A stretch of DNA of 8,184 bases from an uncultured Comamonadaceae bacterium (GTDB lineage: Bacteria > Pseudomonadota > Gammaproteobacteria > Burkholderiales > Burkholderiaceae_C), in NCBI GenBank assembly GCA_937893415.1, contig CALBWZ010000219.1, positions 1 through 8,184 of the forward strand, read 5' to 3'. Positions within the stretch are counted from its first letter, which is position 1. Each line of letters starts with the position of its first letter. The notes below the pieces were generated by a model. It saw nothing but the letters and a program-made list of their open reading frames with translations. It was not told the DNA's origin and did not search any database. Shown one piece after another: positions 5,427 to 8,184 of the stretch. Position numbers and translations under genes: made by a program.

Positions 5427-7339
5427 GCCTCGGGCGCAAACTCAAGGGGCTTTGGCACCAAGATTTTTGCTTTGTACTTGGACTTTAGACTTTGCAAATA
5501 TGCGTTGAGCTCAGCGCCACTCCATGCTTGGCTAAATTGCTGGGTCTCGCTGGTAGATTGGGCTGGCTCAACGCTATCCCGGGCTGTCACGGCCAGCACC
5601 TTGATCACAACAAAGGCTTGCTCGCCCAAGTCAACGCTGGTGTAAGCCGGCAATCTGTCAGCAGGTGCTCGCAAAGCTGCAGCTACTAAATTGGGCGCCA
5701 TCACACCGCCTTGATCGCGAGATACAGTGACCTTATCGGCAAAGCCAGTCTTGACGCTGCCACCTACTTGCCAAATTTTCAAGGCTGCTTGTCCTGCCTC
5801 ACGGGCAAGCTCACCGCTGCGCTTGGCCACCAGCATGGCCTTCACGTCAGCGCTCACATCCGCAAATGCCTTGGTATGCGCGGGCATGTGTTTGACAACG
5901 CGGGCAGATACCAAACGTTGACCACCAATATCAACAGCCGCCGTGTTGAGCTTGCGCTCGATAGCTTCTGCTGAAAACAGTGGGGTGATGAGTTGCGGAC
6001 TGGCCAATATGCTGCTGGGCACTTGATTGGTACGCGTCACATTGTTTGCAGTCTGCAAGGTCAAGCCCAGGGCTTTGGCCGCAGGCTCTAGGCTGTCGGC
6101 TTGCTCATACACCAAGTTGCTGAAACGCTCTGCAGCTTCAGCAAACTGCTTGCGTGCGGCTTCAGTGCGCAAATTGCGCTCTAATTCTGGGCGCATGTCA
6201 GCGAAAGACTTGACTGCAGAAGCCTTGATATCTGTCAGCTTGATGATGTGCAAGCCAAAGTCTGAACGCACCACATCAGAAATGCCGTTGCTGTTCAGCG
6301 CAAAGACAGCATCTTCAAAAGGCTTGACCATCGCACCTCTGCCAAAAAAGCCTAGATCTCCGCCGTTTTGGGCAGAGCCGGGATCTTTGGAGCTTGCTTT
6401 GGCGACATCGGCAAACGTATCGGGATTGCCACGGACCTGCGCCAACAGCGTTTGCGCCTGCGTGGTGGCAACGCGCACTGCTGCGTCATCAGCACCCGCA
6501 TCTAAAGGCAGCAAAATGTGACTGGCACGGCGTTCCTCTGGACCCGCCAACCTGTCTTTGTTTTGCTCGTAATAGGCTTGCAACTCGGCTTCGTTGACAG
6601 TAACTTGCTTGGCCAATTCCGCTTGGTCGAGCACCACATACTGAACATCCATGGCTTGCGCCGCTTGAAACTGCGAAGGGTTGGCGTCGAAGTAGGCTTG
6701 CACATCAGATTGTTCAATTTGCACACTGGCTGTGAAATCCGAGGCGTTGAAACGTGCAACTTGAACATCACGGCGTTCAAAGTAAGCATTTAACGTGGCT
6801 TGTGCAGCCGCTTTTGACACCACGCCAGTTGTTTCTACGCCGCTTGTAAGTTGTTGCTGCGCCAAAGTGTAAGCAATTTGTGCGGCGTATTGGTCAGAGT
6901 TCATGCCGCGCGCTGCGAGCTCTTGCTCAACGTCGGCCACATTGAGTGCACCGCTTGCATCACGTCGTGCATTCAGCCACTCGTCTTGACGCAGGGCGGT
7001 GGCGACAGCAGTATCCCCAGCCATGAGGTGCTGGTCTTGTGTGGCTTTGGTGATCACAGCCTCTTGCAACAAACGCTCGAGGGTTGCGTAGCGTGCTTGC
7101 GGTGAGTCTAGAAGCTTGACGTTGAGTTGAGGCATGGCTTGCCTGAGTCTGTCGATTTCGCTGCTGTGGGCGCGGTCCCATTGCTCTTGGGTAATACTGG
7201 CGCCTGTCAGCTCAGCAACTGCCTGACTGCGTTGGTTGAAACTGGTGTAACCGCTGACGCCAACAAATACAAAGGCAACGACCAGCAGGGCCAACAGAAA
7301 AATCATGACGCTCTTGGTTTGCCGAATGGCTTCAAACAT
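5423..7339 (-). CDS. ppiD: PpiD-type periplasmic folding factor (parvulin PPIase, SurA N-like)
   Basis: A 638-residue inner-membrane-anchored periplasmic chaperone. PpiD assists newly exported proteins at the Sec translocon exit; its parvulin domain is nearly inactive in E. coli. Seen: a short cytosolic start MFEAIRQTKS, one membrane anchor (about 11-29, rich in Leu/Val/Phe), a long helical SurA_N-like region to about residue 230, a PpiC/parvulin domain (about 270-371) with ASHILLP, a QNGGDLGFFGRG loop and FGLHIIKLTDI, then a C-terminal chaperone region. Length is near that of E. coli PpiD (623). The ATG at 7339 is chosen because AGGAA lies 8 nt upstream and the anchor then begins as in relatives; an in-frame TTG at 7366 would add nine unlikely residues. 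A hairpin terminator lies between it and tRNA-Val/hupB, and I see no clear promoter in the 44 nt between, so supply may be by read-through. Confidence 0.93.
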   Translation of the reverse strand: MFEAIRQTKSVMIFLLALLVVAFVFVGVSGYTSFNQRSQAVAELTGASITQEQWDRAHSSEIDRLRQAMPQLNVKLLDSPQARYATLERLLQEAVITKATQDQHLMAGDTAVATALRQDEWLNARRDASGALNVADVEQELAARGMNSDQYAAQIAYTLAQQQLTSGVETTGVVSKAAAQATLNAYFERRDVQVARFNASDFTASVQIEQSDVQAYFDANPSQFQAAQAMDVQYVVLDQAELAKQVTVNEAELQAYYEQNKDRLAGPEERRASHILLPLDAGADDAAVRVATTQAQTLLAQVRGNPDTFADVAKASSKDPGSAQNGGDLGFFGRGAMVKPFEDAVFALNSNGISDVVRSDFGLHIIKLTDIKASAVKSFADMRPELERNLRTEAARKQFAEAAERFSNLVYEQADSLEPAAKALGLTLQTANNVTRTNQVPSSILASPQLITPLFSAEAIERKLNTAAVDIGGQRLVSARVVKHMPAHTKAFADVSADVKAMLVAKRSGELAREAGQAALKIWQVGGSVKTGFADKVTVSRDQGGVMAPNLVAAALRAPADRLPAYTSVDLGEQAFVVIKVLAVTARDSVEPAQSTSETQQFSQAWSGAELNAYLQSLKSKYKAKILVPKPLEFAPEA

Positions 7340-7382
7340 GTTCAAACTTCCTATGACTAACTGCAAACACGCCGCAGAAATG

Positions 7383-7411
7383 AAAAAGGCGAACAGTATT
7401 GTTCGCCTTTT
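7383..7411 (-). terminator. Intrinsic terminator between tRNA-Val and ppiD
   Basis: Stem of GGCGAAC/GTTCGCC extended by four A-T pairs (arms 7384-7394 and 7401-7411) with a 6-nt loop. On the minus strand it is followed by TTTTT, then CATTTC. It lies 8 nt beyond the CCA of tRNA-Val and 44 nt before the ppiD ATG. It should end the hupB/tRNA-Val transcript at least in part; incomplete termination would feed ppiD. Confidence 0.85.
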
Positions 7412-7419
7412 AAGTGGGG

Positions 7420-7495
7420 TGGTGGGTGCTGACGGGCTCGAACCGCCGACCTACGCCTTGTAAGGGCGCCGCTCTACCAACTGAGCTAAGCACCC
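7420..7495 (-). tRNA. tRNA-Val (anticodon TAC)
   Basis: A 76-nt cloverleaf on the minus strand. Acceptor GGGTGCT/AGCACCC pairs fully, the discriminator is A (7423), and CCA is encoded (7420-7422). The D arm is AGCTCAGTTGGTAGAGC, the anticodon loop CTTACAA carries TAC at 7460-7462 (reading GUA and, with the usual modification, other GUN codons), and the T arm is CGGCGGTTCGAGCCCG. It begins 21 nt after the hupB stop with no promoter between, so it is probably cut from a hupB-tRNA transcript that ends at the next hairpin. Confidence 0.97.
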
Positions 7496-7516
7496 CACTC
7501 CGGAAACACTCTGGGC

Positions 7517-7798
7517 TTACTTGCCGCCGTTGAGCGCATCCTTCAAACCTTTTCCTGGACGGAACTTAGGCACTTTTGCTGCCTTGATCTTTATTGTATC
7601 GCCTGTGCGTGGGTTGCGTCCAAGACGCGCTGCACGCTTGCCAACAGCGAAAGTACCAAAACCCACTAAAGAAACAGTACCACCTTTTTTCAAGGTCTTA
7701 CGTACGGCGTCCATCATGGCTTCTAGCGAACGCGCTGCAGAAGCTTTGGATGTATCGGCGTTTTTAGCAATATGCTCAATCAATTCGGTCTTATTCAC
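7517..7798 (-). CDS. hupB: DNA-binding protein HU-beta
   Basis: A 93-residue nucleoid-associated protein that bends and compacts DNA as a dimer, close to the usual 90 residues. Seen: the N-terminal helical dimerisation part [20 protein letters not shown], the GFGTF turn (46-50), and the DNA-binding arm with RNPRTG (61-66), whose Pro63 is the base-intercalating residue in the family, then [12 protein letters not shown]. The start is GTG at 7798 with AGGAG (7804-7808) 5 nt upstream; an ATG one base off (7800) is immediately followed by TGA and is not used. It is the first gene of the hupB-tRNA-Val unit and lies upstream of ppiD as in E. coli, but no lon gene precedes it. A promoter is placed at 7911-7940. 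Confidence 0.97.
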   Translation of the reverse strand: MNKTELIEHIAKNADTSKASAARSLEAMMDAVRKTLKKGGTVSLVGFGTFAVGKRAARLGRNPRTGDTIKIKAAKVPKFRPGKGLKDALNGGK

Positions 7799-7819
7799 AT
7801 TAACTCCTAGATGAATGAT

Positions 7820-7838
7820 TTCTGCAGGGAAAGCAGAA
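7820..7838 (-). promoter_or_regulatory. Small hairpin in the hupB leader
   Basis: TTCTGC (7820-7825) and GCAGAA (7833-7838) form a 6-bp stem with a 7-nt loop, 11 nt before the hupB ribosome-binding site. It does not cover the AGGAG. It may influence leader stability or translation, but it is small enough to be chance. Confidence 0.3.
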
Positions 7839-7910
7839 TTGTAGCGATTATCTGATGCGCTTTTGTCATGGCCTGAAAAAAATTACATGGGCATGTCTAA
7901 AGCAGAAACG

Positions 7911-7940
7911 ATTAGAACCAATTGCGCAGGCAGTTGTCAA
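7911..7940 (-). promoter_or_regulatory. Sigma70-type promoter of hupB
   Basis: Minus strand: a perfect TTGACA (7935-7940), an 18-bp spacer, and TCTAAT (7911-7916, five of six). The predicted start near 7904 gives a leader of about 105 nt. The segment between hupB and the next coding end (7799-8041) is otherwise AT-rich. Directly upstream of the -35 is ATAAGTCTTAT (7945-7955), an 11-nt palindrome around one base. Downstream boxes such as TACAAT near 7843-7848 lack a good -35. Confidence 0.65.
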
Positions 7941-8041
7941 CAATATAAGTCTTATGCAAACCCTTATTTCAAGCACTTTACAACACTTAAAAAATAAATT
8001 TCTCAACAACTAACTACAGTTCAGTCTAACCGTTTATTTGG

Positions 8042-8184
8042 TCATTTCTGAATGCCTCCCGGCCTCACCATAGCAACGCCCAGCACGGTGACAGCCATGC
8101 CCAAAACAGTGACCGCGGTAAGGACCTCATCAAACATCAACCACGCTAAGACCGCCGCGCAAGGGGGTACCAAGTAAATCAGAG
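8042..8184 (-). CDS. C-terminal end of a third DMT-type permease (partial)
   Basis: An open frame enters from the right edge and stops at TGA (8042-8044), giving 46 residues from 8182. The segment is a hydrophobic pair of helices joined by FDE: LIYLVPPCAAVLAWLMFDE (1-19), then a second helix ending GVAMVRPGG. This matches the last two helices of EamA/DMT permeases, where a Pro-containing helix leads to a short acidic turn (compare LGE and LDE in the other two permeases of this window) and a final helix with a small basic tail. Only the tail is visible, so family is inferred from this pattern. No clear terminator follows before the hupB promoter, so some read-through into hupB is possible. Confidence 0.72.
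   Translation of the reverse strand, partial: LIYLVPPCAAVLAWLMFDEVLTAVTVLGMAVTVLGVAMVRPGGIQK

Noticed and set aside
6027..6521. A 164-codon open frame on the plus strand inside ppiD
   Set aside because: It is antisense to the PpiD parvulin region and has no motif of its own; PpiD coding is clearly the real one.
7799..8041. Possible small gene or terminator in the AT-rich gap between hupB and the edge permease
   Set aside because: No frame with a ribosome-binding site and plausible composition was seen, and no GC-rich stem with a T-run follows the permease stop; the promoter and leader of hupB explain the useful part of it.

Overview
The window looks like a chromosomal segment of a betaproteobacterium, most likely order Burkholderiales and perhaps a Comamonadaceae-like lineage. 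The grounds are a hupB - tRNA-Val - ppiD cluster, an atypical SDR reductase of a kind I associate with Burkholderiales, and housekeeping proteins with a betaproteobacterial flavour. This placement is inference from protein and tRNA character; no 16S or marker phylogeny is possible here. G+C appears moderate and even. I see no insertion sequence, phage gene, CRISPR array or integrase.

Left part (1-3421). A class-V aminotransferase runs rightward and converges on a leftward zinc-free quinone oxidoreductase (qor). The gap between them carries a long imperfect hairpin. qor is divergent from an EamA/DMT permease across about 175 bp. The permease meets an SDR-family gene tail to tail, and their two stop codons share a TTAA.

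Middle (3418-5300). A leftward pair, a second EamA/DMT permease followed 38 nt later by the SDR gene, looks like a two-gene operon. The SDR protein keeps the cofactor-binding glycines but has lost the catalytic Tyr and Lys. About 100 bp upstream of the pair holds three perfect short palindromes, followed by a strong hairpin terminator.

Right part (5268-8184). A leftward housekeeping block is read in the order hupB, tRNA-Val(TAC), hairpin terminator, ppiD, tRNA-His(GTG), hairpin terminator. A good sigma70-type promoter lies before hupB, and an extended -10 promoter for tRNA-His begins on the ppiD stop codon. hupB next to ppiD matches the enterobacterial lon-hupB-ppiD order, but lon is not next to hupB here. 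Instead, the window edge holds the last 46 codons of a third DMT-type permease, also leftward.

How the genes work together: HU (nucleoid protein) and PpiD (periplasmic folding factor anchored in the inner membrane) are housekeeping genes sharing a transcription unit with tRNAs. The metabolic genes (aminotransferase, quinone reductase, SDR, three permeases) do not make an obvious pathway. I found no convincing new biological system. The items most worth a second look are the catalytically degenerate SDR paired with a permease, the palindrome cluster in front of that pair, and the hairpin between hupB/tRNA-Val and ppiD.
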